From assembly GCA_001584585.1 (NCBI GenBank), contig LSYV01000004.1:552349-616348 (forward strand): a DNA stretch of 64,000 nt. The letters run 5' to 3'. Shown here piece by piece: positions 1 through 10,000 of this stretch; within the stretch, counting starts at the first letter, position 1, and each line of letters opens with the position of its first letter. The position numbers were made by a program, and so were the translations under genes. The notes under the pieces are model-generated. The model was given only the letters and a program-made list of their open reading frames with translations. It was not told the origin of the DNA and did not search any database. Source of the stretch: Gonium pectorale (lineage: Eukaryota > Chlorophyta > Chlorophyceae > Chlamydomonadales > Volvocaceae).

Positions 1-36
1 CTTTACGTATAGCATACATTATACGAAGTTATACGA
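1..36. other. 454 mate-pair linker remnant (loxP-type)
   Basis: The 8-bp loxP spacer GCATACAT is followed by an intact 13-bp loxP arm and then ACGA, as in the 454 Titanium paired-end linker; the left arm is damaged. Coding sequence of the acetolactate synthase gene begins directly after it, in the middle of an exon. This is sequencing-library DNA left at a contig end and not part of the genome. The linker sequence is recalled from knowledge of the protocol; the match to loxP is visible directly. Confidence 0.9.
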
Positions 37-38
37 CG

Positions 39-1252
39 CTGCTCAAGCAGCTGTCCAAGCTGGTGTTCGTGCAGACCATCACCGACCTCACCGACATCCC
101 CTTCGTCAACCGTGAGCTCATGCTGGTCAAGGTGGGCTGGCTGGGCGGGAGGAGGGGGGTCTGGCGAAGAGGGGCTGCCAGGGGAGCGTGAGCTGGCAGA
201 GGGGGAGGGGAGGAGTGCAGGCATCACGCGGCCTGCGCCGCTGCGCACCCACTGCTGGCTGCGTCGATATGGCTGGCGGGCTGGTGGTTGTGCACCTGAC
301 TCGCCCGCCCCCCTCGACCAAACCAGCTTCCTGGTCTCCCAGCCTCCTCCACACACAGCTTACGCACTCAGCGGGTGCCCGATGCGGCCCGCGATTTCCT
401 CCTCGCAGCTACCCATCGCTTGCGCGCCTCCCCTGGGCTACACCTCTCCGCCCCATCACTCTGCTTGCGACCCTTCCTCCCTGCCGCCCCCCCCCCTTCT
501 CCGCCCCAGGTCCGCTGCGCCCCCGGCCAGCGCGGCGAGCTGCGCGACCTTGCCACCATCTTCCGTGGCTCCATCCTGGACGTGTCGCCCGGCAGCCTCA
601 CCATCGAGGTGCTGGGCAAGGAGGACAAGATGAAGGCCTTCACCGACCTGCTCGAGCCGTACGGTGAGCTCCGCACACACACACACATACACGCATATTC
701 GCACGACGTAACACACACACACACACGCGTTGTTCCTTTTCAACACACACACACACACGCACACACACACACGCACACACACACACGCACACGCACGGGA
801 TCACGGTTCCTCCGCAACCGCCCGCCCGGCCCGCATCTTCTCAGCCGCGCTGCTGCTGCACATTCGGCGGATGGAGCGGCTGTGCTCGCGGGGCGGTGCC
901 GTGTGTGTGTCTGTGCGGCGGGCCAGCGTTTGTGGCTTACGGGCGGAGCGCAGTCCGCGTATCGCGTGCCTGCACCCGCCCGTTTCCGCACGGGCGGCCC
1001 CCAACCCCGCCTGGGGGCTTCACCCTCTCGCCCTCTCCCACCCTCTCCTCTCAGCAACGAACGTAGTGGACGTGAAACGAATCGCGTGGTCATGTTGTAA
1101 AGTAACCCTTACCCGCCCCGCCGTCGTGCCCCGGCCCGCCGCTGCCCGCAGGCATCCTCGAGATCGCGCGCACCGGCCGTGTGGCGCTGGCCCGCGACAG
1201 CGGAGTCAACTCCGAGTACCTGCAGCGCATGAGCATGGGCCGCGTGTGGTGA
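39..1252 (+). CDS. acetolactate synthase small (regulatory) subunit, 3' part
   Basis: Regulatory subunit of acetolactate synthase (acetohydroxyacid synthase), which catalyses the first common step of valine, leucine and isoleucine synthesis in the plastid; the small subunit activates the catalytic subunit and carries feedback inhibition. Three exons are visible: 39-131, 510-663 and 1152-1252, in phase, giving the last 115 residues. Typical family sequence is present: a [19 protein letters not shown] stretch opening an ACT-containing repeat, a block around [10 protein letters not shown], then [20 protein letters not shown] close to the C-terminus. Plant small subunits have two such repeats; only the last is here, because the gene is cut by the library linker at base 36. 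Intron 2 (664-1151) holds a CA microsatellite. Identification is strong; the missing 5' part is an assembly truncation and not a biological one. Confidence 0.93.
675..798. repeat. CA microsatellite in intron
   Basis: Three runs of CA dinucleotides (about 675-698, 712-727 and 743-798), interrupted by short unique sequence and CG substitutions, lie in intron 2 of the acetolactate synthase small-subunit gene. On either strand they create long spurious Thr/His or Val/Cys reading frames. Confidence 0.9.
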
Positions 1253-1582
1253 GGTGCAGGCGGTAGCGGAGGCGGTGGAGGAGGGGCGGGCAGGCGGAGG
1301 TGCGGCCAGGCGGACTGGGACAGGAGGAGCAGCGGGTGCCCGGTCCCGCCCCGAAACGGCAGGAGGACAACGAGGAGGAGGTGAAGGAGCATGAGGAGGA
1401 GGAGGAGGAGAATCAGCCTTAAGAGGCCGCCGTCGCCTTACAGCAGCGCCGGCCGCACAGGCGGCGACGGCTGCAGGCGCTAGCGGTGCCGGCTGCTTTG
1501 TTGTTCCGCGGTGTCGAGAGCCGTCTCCTAGCTGCTTAATGCGCGCGGCGGGCGCTGCCGGCGCGCTGCGTGGACGCGTGCG

Positions 1583-1622
1583 ATGCGGTGCGGTCCGGTG
1601 CGGTCCGGTGCGGTCCGGTGCG
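1583..1622. repeat. 10-bp tandem repeat
   Basis: The unit CGGTGCGGTC and its rotations repeat about four times without interruption in the 3' flank of the acetolactate synthase small-subunit gene. Confidence 0.85.
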
Positions 1623-1971
1623 GGCAGCAGTCAGTGGGCGGCATACCCGTACCGGGCGAGGGGGGCGCATATCGGGCAGGGGACCTCCCGCGAAGCGCCA
1701 TTGAATGCCGAGCAGGGGCGCCCCCGCTGCGGTCATCGCCTGCCTCACCTGGGTGGCAGCAGCAGCAGCGCAGGGGCATGTGATGCAGGGAGCAGGGCGG
1801 GGCTTGTGGGGCAGCTTGGCTTGATTGCCTTGGCGCGCAGGCAGGTGTTCCGGCGAGCTGAGCGAGGGGGTGCATGCGGGTGACAGGACTCAAGACGCCC
1901 GCTGCTTTCCCAGAGGAGCGACGGGTGTCGGCGGATTAGCGTGACGGCTCTTGGCGAGCCACGGCTGAAGG

Positions 1972-2060
1972 CTTGAGCCTGTGGCTTGAGCCTGTGGCTT
2001 GAGCCTGTGGCTTGAGCCTGTGGCTTGAGCCTGTGGCTTGAACCTGTGGCTTGAGCCTGG
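1972..2060. repeat. 13-bp minisatellite, seven copies
   Basis: The unit CTTGAGCCTGTGG starts at 1972, 1985, 1998, 2011, 2024, 2037 and 2050. Copies 1-5 are identical, copy 6 has one change (CTTGAACCTGTGG), and copy 7 diverges at its end. Confidence 0.95.
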
Positions 2061-2108
2061 GCCTGCGCCGCCTGTGGACGTTGCAGGGATGCACAGGGAC
2101 TCTTAACC

Positions 2109-2113
2109 TGTAA
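2109..2113 (+). terminator. TGTAA polyadenylation signal (candidate)
   Basis: TGTAA, the usual polyadenylation signal of volvocine algae, lies about 860 bases after the acetolactate synthase small-subunit stop codon. A closer degenerate signal cannot be excluded. Confidence 0.4.
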
Positions 2114-2829
2114 TGTTTGAAGCTGTGCACCCCTTGGCGCCGGACGGAAGGGAACCCGCACACCACACCACTGCGAAGCGTTGCAGCGAGGCGGGGCGAG
2201 AATACAAAGAGGTGACGGGGCACCGGGCGAACTGACACTCGCGAAGATACTCAAGAAGGGCGGGCGCGGACCTCGCGGACCAGCAGGGCGCGAGCATATA
2301 ATTCAGGCTGGAGATGGTTTCAGTCCGTCTCTTGGGGTGCGATTGATCAGGGAAGTGGTGGAAGCGAGACCTGCCTAGTGTAGGTACGACATGCAGGTAC
2401 AGCAGGTATGTACGACGGGCGCAAGAGTGAAGAGTCGTCTGAGTCGACACCGCGCGCCCTTGTTAATAAAACCCCATTTTGCCACCGGCCGTCTGTATGC
2501 ATTTGATTACCTGCTGCTCTCTTCTCGGACCCGCACAAGTGTCGCCTTGAGCGCTGGCGCTGTACCAGTCACCTCTTTACCTTAGAAGTAGAATCTAATC
2601 ACCAGTGTCGTCAAGTAACACGTAACGTGTCCAGAACTGGTAGCTGTCAGCACTTTCAAAGTCTCTACTCGGTCGGGGCCTGAATCGACAAGAAGGCGCA
2701 CGCTAGCGGATCAAAGGATTAAGCAACTTCTGGGTGTAGCCACCCGTTGGCTGTCGAGCGCAGCTAGCCACAGGGATGTCAAAGCGAGGGGCGGGAGAGC
2801 GGGACGGATATGCTGCGTCACAGGGCAAC

Positions 2830-4249
2830 ATGCGCAAGGCGCGCGTCGAGGTCCGAAGAGGTAATCAATCGTTCCGAACACGCGTTAGCATCGGTCGGGT
2901 CGTTTGGCCACTTCATCGCTAACCGACTTCTCGCATCCTCCTCCGCAGTTGACGCCATCCAGCTGCTGATGGCAGCTGCGCGGTCCCGAAATAACCAGCC
3001 TGCCCCGCAGTCACACCAGCAGACAGCAGGTGTGTCCTGCGGGGTCTGGGTGCACACTGCGGGTGCGGTGCACGGGAATGGGGTATCCGCGCGTGGACGC
3101 GCCTGCGTGCACCGGCACTACTGTGCATCAGCAGCCGGATGCCCCACTGCTTCACGCGGGGGCGACCATAGCTGCCGCCGCCCATGCAAGGAGCGGACGC
3201 CGGATGCTTTCTACTTTGCGGAGCGGAGGCTTCTGCTGACCGCACGTTTCAGCTCGGTCGCCCGCCCTTTCCAGAGCCCTGACAGTGGCCCTTGCCCTTC
3301 CCACCGCGCCAGCAGCGGACGGCGCTGCAGCCGCCACGGCACAGCCCGCTGCCGCCGGGGCGCCCGTCGTCGCCACCGCGACCACCGCCGTCCCCACCAC
3401 GGCCGCAGCGCCGTGCACGCATTGCGGCACGGTGCTGCCCGTGTCGGCTGGCTCCCTGCGCCAGTGCTGCGGCTGCCTGGACGTCTTCTGCTCGCTGTGC
3501 TCGGTGCTTGACTACGAGGAACGGGAGGACCGGGTGTTCTGCCTGAGTTGCCTGGAGGACCAGGTGCGGGCAAGACGAGGAAGATGAAGATGGGGTGGGG
3601 TCTGGGAGTTGGGCGAGGACTGTGGGTGGCCGGTCGGCCAGCGGCCGGTGGTGTGCATTCAAGGCGGTTGGGTTGACCGAGCCTTAGACTCGCCAGGGGA
3701 GGCAAGGGGAGTGAAGCGGTATTGTTGCGGACATTGGGTACAGTATCTGTGCAGGATGGGTTGGAGGACGGCCATGGAAGCCGCGCGAGTGCGTTGCTCG
3801 TTGTGGTGTAGTGGCTCCCTCGCACACGGCGCGTGCAAAAGCAACCGGCCCTGGCGAGGCGAACAGCATGCGTCCCTGCGCAACGTAGGCACAGCTCTTT
3901 CTCGACCGCCCGCCCGCCCGCAACCCGCGGTATGCCCTAAATGCAGACGGCCGCATCCCGCGGCAACCGGGACGGCATGCCCACCACCCCCGGCGCCGGA
4001 GGCCGTGGCGCCGCCACCGGTGGCCTCTCGCTCACGCTGTCTCTGCCTCGCGGCGGCGCAGCGGGGCGGTGGGGCGCCCTGGACGGCCTGGGTCGCGGCG
4101 ACGCGACAACGCTCAGCCCCTTCCCCTGCAGCCGCACGCCCATGCCCGGCCAGGCGGGCAGCCGCACCCCGGGGAGCGCACTGTACAGCTCCAGGAGCCA
4201 CAGGGGGTTCTCGGCTCTCCTGGCGTACGGCGGTGTGGGCGGGTCATGA
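2830..4249 (+). CDS. Siva-type cysteine-rich zinc-binding protein
   Basis: Predicted 241-residue protein from exons 2830-2860, 2949-3029, 3253-3563 and 3947-4249, all in phase. The core (end of exon 3) has CTHC and then a C-x2-C-x4-C-x2-C-x12-C-x2-C array (CCGC, CSLC, CLSC). This spacing equals that of the C-terminal zinc-binding domain of the animal apoptosis-regulatory protein Siva. An Ala/Pro/Thr-rich linker precedes it, and a Gly/Ser/Arg-rich tail of about 100 residues follows. In animals Siva binds death receptors and other partners; the function in algae is not known, so only the fold is claimed. The start is uncertain: an ATG at 2810 reading through the first intron also keeps the frame, but 2861-2948 has a good donor (GTAATC), a pyrimidine-rich acceptor and a branch-like GCTAAC. 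An alternative end is a stop at 3585-3587 if exon 4 is not spliced. Confidence 0.65.
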
Positions 4250-4727
4250 ACACGCCCCTGGGGTCACAAGGGCTCAACGGCGGGGAAAAGGGGGTTGGGC
4301 CGCTCGCGATGCGGGGGCTTGGCATTTCTTTACACGGATGGGGCTGCGCCGCGGGAGGCGACAGGCTGGGGCCCCAGTGTCGGGGGCACATTGACGAAGT
4401 CTCTCTCAAGCGAGAGGTTGGTACGTCGCTGCTGGCGGGTGCTTACGTTCAACCACCGCCTGTGTATAAATAAGAGTTGCGGTGCGGAGCATTGTGTGCG
4501 TGCCGGCAGCCCGGACACGTCATTTCCTGGCGTTGATTCCATCTGGCTGAGGTCAGCGAGCTGCATATGCTGAGGCAGAGGGCTTGCACAGCGGAGGAGG
4601 CTGGAGGGCTGGGGTGAAACAAGGACCATGGGTCACGGAGGCAGCCTGGTTCCTGACGGCTAACTCTCCGGTAGTGGGACTGGGGCACGCGGCCGTGGAC
4701 TGTGAAGGTCGCTGTGGCCGTGTGGGT

Positions 4728-4732
4728 TGTAA
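4728..4732 (+). terminator. TGTAA polyadenylation signal
   Basis: TGTAA about 480 bases after the Siva-like stop codon, a normal 3' UTR length for these algae. Confidence 0.5.
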
Positions 4733-7030
4733 ACGGACAAGTTGCTGGCAACATATCGAAGTGGAGATGAGAGCGCAAGGGACCGCTTGCTATGTTGCAT
4801 GGTCGTTGATTGTTGGCACCATCGGTCACCCGATGGAGGTACAAGTGCGTCTAATACCCTTCAGTTACATGCGTCGGATCCATTTCTGACAAGCTGAAGA
4901 ACCTTTCCGCCGTCGTTGCACACTACCTGCTAACGGACACCTGGCATCACTACAGCTTCCGAGCCATGCCAAACACCCGCATGGTAGCCGCAAGCGCACA
5001 ATGTTGGAGCACTGCCCTAATTGTGTCCGTCTAGCGGACCCGAAAACAACCTCAGGCGTCCGATACTCTTAGTTACGGCAATCAGTACCACGCAGCTGCA
5101 ACCAATACGGACCGAGACTAGAACACACAGATAAAATCGCAGCCGTACGTCTGCAGTACGGCAATCAAGTAGTGGATCAGCAGGTTCCAAAAAGCCTACA
5201 CCCAAAAACACGGGAAAACTTTCTGTCGCGCAAAACTAGACCGCCCGACACTGCAACTACACGCTTGACGGCACGTCCTCTCGAGCCATTGCCCGTGCAC
5301 CATGGCTCGCACGACAGGAGTCTCAGCTAGCATCTACTTTTCATTTATCATCTACTGCCAACCCAGGCTCCATCCGGCATCGCAAGCCGGGTGCCCCATT
5401 CGCGGCATCTGATGAACCACATGACGCATACATGAGACTGCCAGGGCAATGAGCCGATCCAAAAACTGTGTTTAAAATACAGAGTCGAGAGTCCCTCGAG
5501 CCCCAGCTCTGAGCAAGCTACTAAGAACCCAGCCGCCAGCAACAAGACGCCTTTTCTTGCCTCCTACAACGGTGTACCAAAAACGCTCAGGGGTCATCGG
5601 CTCACAAACCCAAACAGCGCATCGCTCCCGCCGCAACATGCGTATCCGGGACGGCCACAAGCTCCCCGCCGACACCTAAGCCGCAACGTGTGCATGACAT
5701 GCAACAAGGGGCTGACATGGGGCCATAAGCCTCAGCCGACCCGCTCGATGGCTGGACGCCCGAGCTCCCTCCCGCGGTATTGCGACTGCGCTTTTGCCCA
5801 GGTGGGCAGCGGGCCCCCGACGCAGGAAGCTCCGCGGCCGCCAGTTTCCCTACCAAGGAGTCATCCGCCCTCCCACTCTTGAGCGCAGTAATACTGAGCA
5901 GGAGTAGCACCAGCATTGTGCAGGAGTCCGCAGCCCCGCCGTGTCCCTATCATGCGAATGCAGCTCGCCCGTTAGACGCGTGGCGAGTAGCTGAGTCCCC
6001 TTCTGCGCTGCGGCGGGGTCGGACAACGCGGGCAATGGCGCGTCAGCAACCGGCCCCACACCGCCAGGCGCCCTAAAGGAGGCCAGGGTTTGCACTTGTC
6101 AGGTCGCGCCGTCACGGCCAAGAGGCCTGCAGGCAAGATGAGTCCACGCTTACGCCGCTGCAACGCCAAGCTCCAAGGCGGGGCCTGGCGGGGCGCGCGG
6201 CTCCGTGCCGCAATGCATGACGTGGCAGCACTAAGGGGGCAACCCGTCCGCGCAATTGCACGCGGAGCTGAGTGCCCCCTCCGTCCACATTAAGCCGCCG
6301 GCGTTCATTTTCTGTACTGTACCGGGCCGCCGCGACCAATTACAGCCACGACAGTATGCGCTGCCGGCTGCCGGCCGCGGCTCCAGCACAGCTCCCGGGC
6401 CGCCTGGGGCCCGCCGCCGCCCCGTGTGTCCGGTCTGTCCGAGTCGATCCCGGTCACAATGCACGAGTCACACCCAAGCAAGGTGCTGGGGAGGCGATGA
6501 AGGGAGAGTGCGCCGCCGCCGCGCGTGACGTCACGTCAGCGGCATTGCACGAAAGAATCCAGGTAGACCGTTGGCCTTCCGCCGTGGTTGCGCCTCCAGG
6601 GGCCCGACCGGCGTGCGGACGGCCCAGTCGGACCTGCCCGCCCGTCACTCGAAGATCATTTGGGCAATGAAGCGGAGCATCCGCTCGCCTATGTTGCCTG
6701 TTCCGGAGGAAGCCGGGACGGCCGTGGGACCGGGACAGGACCGGTCGGGGACAAGGCGTCGCAAAAGGCGTCAACAGCAGCAACCATGGGACACAGAGCC
6801 CCCGGCGGGATTGGAAAAACAGCCGCCAGACGGGAGCGCCGCTGCCACGACCAAGCCACAAGATGAGGAGCCGCGAGCATGCTGCACCCCTCCCCCACAA
6901 TAGTTCGGGCACCAGGCACGCAGGGCTGCAGGCGGGCTGGCTGCATGGTGGCCGTGGGGCAATGACCGGGACCCACGGGGAGGCACACCTCCAGCGAGCC
7001 GAGCCGGCGGCGGAGGGCGCCGGCACCGCC
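4733..7030. other. intergenic; no gene seen
   Basis: The space between the convergent Siva-like (+) and mechanosensitive channel (-) genes. Part of its right end (about 6340-7030) should be the 3' UTR of the channel. No protein domain, RNA gene or repeat was recognised; GC content drops between about 4900 and 5700. Confidence 0.5.
6340..6344 (-). terminator. TGTAA signal for channel gene (candidate)
   Basis: Reads TGTAA on the minus strand, about 690 bases beyond the channel stop codon. Confidence 0.35.
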
Positions 7031-10000
7031 CTACGGGGAGCGCCGCGACGCCGCGGCGGGAGCGGCCGTGGCTGCGGGCACCGCCGGCGGCGGCGGCAGC
7101 GGAGAGGGATCCACATCTTCAAAGCTGGCCATGACAACCATGCCGAAGGGCTGGCGGTCGCGTTCGCTGTCGCTCACGTCGCTATCGAAGCTGCTGGCGG
7201 CGAAGCTAGAGGTGGGGGAGCCACCACCACCGCCGCCGCCGCGCCGCGGAGGCGCCTCGACTGCGTTGTTGGCGACCGCAGGGGCAGCCGTCGGCGCGGC
7301 GGCGGCAGCCGACGTCGACGTCGTGCCGGACTGCTGCTGCTTGGGCGAGGGCGGGCTGAAGCGCGTCACGACTGTGGCGGTGGTGGCTGCCCCGACGTCT
7401 GCCGCCGAAGTGTCCACCAACTGCACCACAACGCTGCCGGCGCCCGACTGCCCCGCCGCCCCTGCCGCCGCCGCTGGCGGACCGCCGCTTGCTGCCGCTG
7501 CGGTCGGTGCAGCCACACCACCCCCGCTGCCGCCGCTACTCGTGGGGGTCCCGCTTCCGGAACTGGCAGCACTACTTCCCCGCGCGGGGCTCGACGCGGC
7601 GTCCTCACCTTGCCCTGCAGGCGTGACGAGGGAGGGGCGGGCAGTGGCGCCGCCGTGAGATACGCCCTCGATTGGCAAGCGTGGTAAACTCACCAACGTG
7701 CAACGCAATGCATGGCTCGCGCCAACCGGCTTTGACGCCAAGCGAAGGCAGTTCACGCAGCAAGGCGCTGCGCAAGCCGTACGATCCGCACACAGAACCC
7801 GCGCCCCTATTATCGTACCGTTGGAGGAGCCTTGCGCCGGCGCCGCCATAGCGGCAGCGCCGCCACCTGCCGCCCCGCCCTGCGCCGCCGCGCCGTCTAC
7901 AGCCGCTGCCGAGGACGCCGCCGCCGCTGTCTTGGCGCCGCTGGGGCTGGCCCCTCCAGCACCACCGCCTCCCGCGCCTCCCCCACCGCCGCTGCCCTGC
8001 GCTGCCGCCTTCCCCGACGTCGCGGTCGTGCCGCCGCCGCCGGAACCTGACAGCGACGATGCTGACGAGGCATACGTGGGCACGGTCGTCACCTCAGTGG
8101 TGATGGTGCGCCCGTCCGTGAGCGCGCGCGCCGCCGCGCCCTGCGCCGCCGCCGCAGCGGCGGCCGCCTGCTGCACATCCATCGTGATCTTGGCGGCCGC
8201 CATACCAGCGGCGGCGCCCAGCAGCGGCGACAGCGCCTCCGCGGCCTCCGGCTCGAAGTTGATCTGCGGGGCCGATGAGGGCAAGGGCCGATGAGGGAGG
8301 GTCGGGCGCGGGGAGGAACGCCCAGCACGTCGGCAGTGGCGGTCCGTGACCCGGCTGCAGCGCCTGTGCATCCCCCCCTTGCTCCAGCTGCGCCCGCCCG
8401 CCCCCCGAGCCTCCCTCATCCACGCATGCACGCCCACATGCGCCCGCCCGCCCGCCCGGCCACACCGTGGATCGCGGCACCGCCAGCTTGGCCCCGTTGC
8501 GCTCCACGCAGTCCACAAACGCCAGCAGCAGGTCCTGCTTGGCGGCCATGAACGATTCGCGGTTCTGGGCCTCTACGGGGCGGGCGGGGGAAGCGGGCAC
8601 AAAGCGGGCGGTCGATATGAGGGTTCGTCATCTCTTGACGCAATCGCGCAACGCAAACAATGGATCATATCACTCTCAATACCACAACTAGTTGCCCCTC
8701 GCGTGCCGACGGGCCACGTTGCTTTGACCGCGGCGAAACCGGTCACCGGGCGCCGTCAGCCCTTATTTGTGCCGTGGCCCAAAACGGCGTCGAGGCCCGA
8801 GCCGTCCACCTACACGGCCCCCTCGCCTTTCCGCCACCGGCCGGCTTGCAAGTGGCGCTCTCACACAGGCCCCAATGGCTCTTAGCCTGCCGAGCCTGCC
8901 TATTTTCAAGCCAGCGCCGGCACCGTCCTCACCGATGTAGAACGACACGTATATCTTGCAGTCCTCGTGGGTGACCTTGTCCAGGAAGATCCGGCGGTGC
9001 AGCTTGGTGATGATGCGCTGGTCGTTGCGCACGATGCGGCGGATGTCCTGGATGATGGTGTTCACCTGCGCCGCAACCGCCGCCGGGGGGAGGTGGGGGG
9101 TGCAGGGCCGGGAGCCCGAAGCCAGGGTACGGAACCAAAGCCAGATGGTCACGGGGGCCAGTCGGTAATGAAGAGCGCAACGGGGGGGCCGGGTGGGTCG
9201 GCGGGATGTGCACGGCGGGGGGCGGACGGGTGGGGACTTGCGCGAGGGGGCCCGCTTGGGGCGGGCCGCAGGGTGGGTTGGCTGTCGGGCTGGATGTCGG
9301 GACGCGTGCCGCCGGCCGGCCTGGACCCCCATGTCTCACCTTGTGCACATCCTGCACGCGCACGTTGATGAACTCGAAGAAGCGCCACTCGCGGTGCTTG
9401 CGCGTGATGTTGAGCACGATGTTCTTGGAGAAGACGGCGTTGGGGATGACAAACACCTCACGCTCGTAGGAGCGGATCGTGGTGCGGTACCAGCCAATGT
9501 CGAGAACCATGCCCTCGACCACCTGCAGCCCCGGACACGAGGGGTGGGGGTGCGGGCGTGGCATGTTGGGAAGCGAGCCGACAAAGCCGGTAGGGATGAC
9601 GCGAGAAAGAGGAAGGGGCGCCGGGGCGCGCACGGAGCTGCCAGGCTCGCTTGCACAGCAGCAGCAGCGAGATCGAATCCCAGGACAGGCGGATACCGCA
9701 CACATACACAGACGCAGCAGTGCGCGCCCCGATGCCCCAGCTGCCCCCTGCCCGTCGACCCGCAAGCCGGCCCCCGGCGCACCTTGTTGGAATGGAAGAA
9801 GTGCACCTCGTCGCCCACCTCGAAGGGGCTCTGGGCGGCGGACCAGGACGGGGGGACGGGATGCACGGGGAACGTGAGGAGGGCGATGGAAGCCAACCTG
9901 GCTGGTAAGCCTACACAGGCTGGCTGGCCTGCTTAGGCGCATTGGCAAACTTTTCTCTCCGCGGCAGCACCTGTCCAAGCGAACCCACCCTCTGCCCCCG

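Larger units (their letters stand above)
1253..2829. other. 3' UTR and intergenic stretch
   Basis: No gene recognised. It holds the 3' UTR of the acetolactate synthase small-subunit gene, a 10-bp tandem repeat (1583-1622), a 13-bp minisatellite (1972-2060) and a TGTAA signal (2109). Open frames here have no recognisable domain and follow the GC-rich composition. Confidence 0.6.

Noticed and set aside
1..36. loxP recombination site as a biological feature
   Set aside because: Position at the contig end, fusion to the middle of an exon and the known 454 linker design make it a library artefact.
675..800. CRISPR-like or coding repeat from Thr/His frames
   Set aside because: Simple CA dinucleotide microsatellite in an intron.
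7698..8294. 198-codon plus-strand ORF rich in Ala/Pro
   Set aside because: It is the mirror of exon 12 and intron 12 of the channel gene, which has phase-clean exons and a recognised family.
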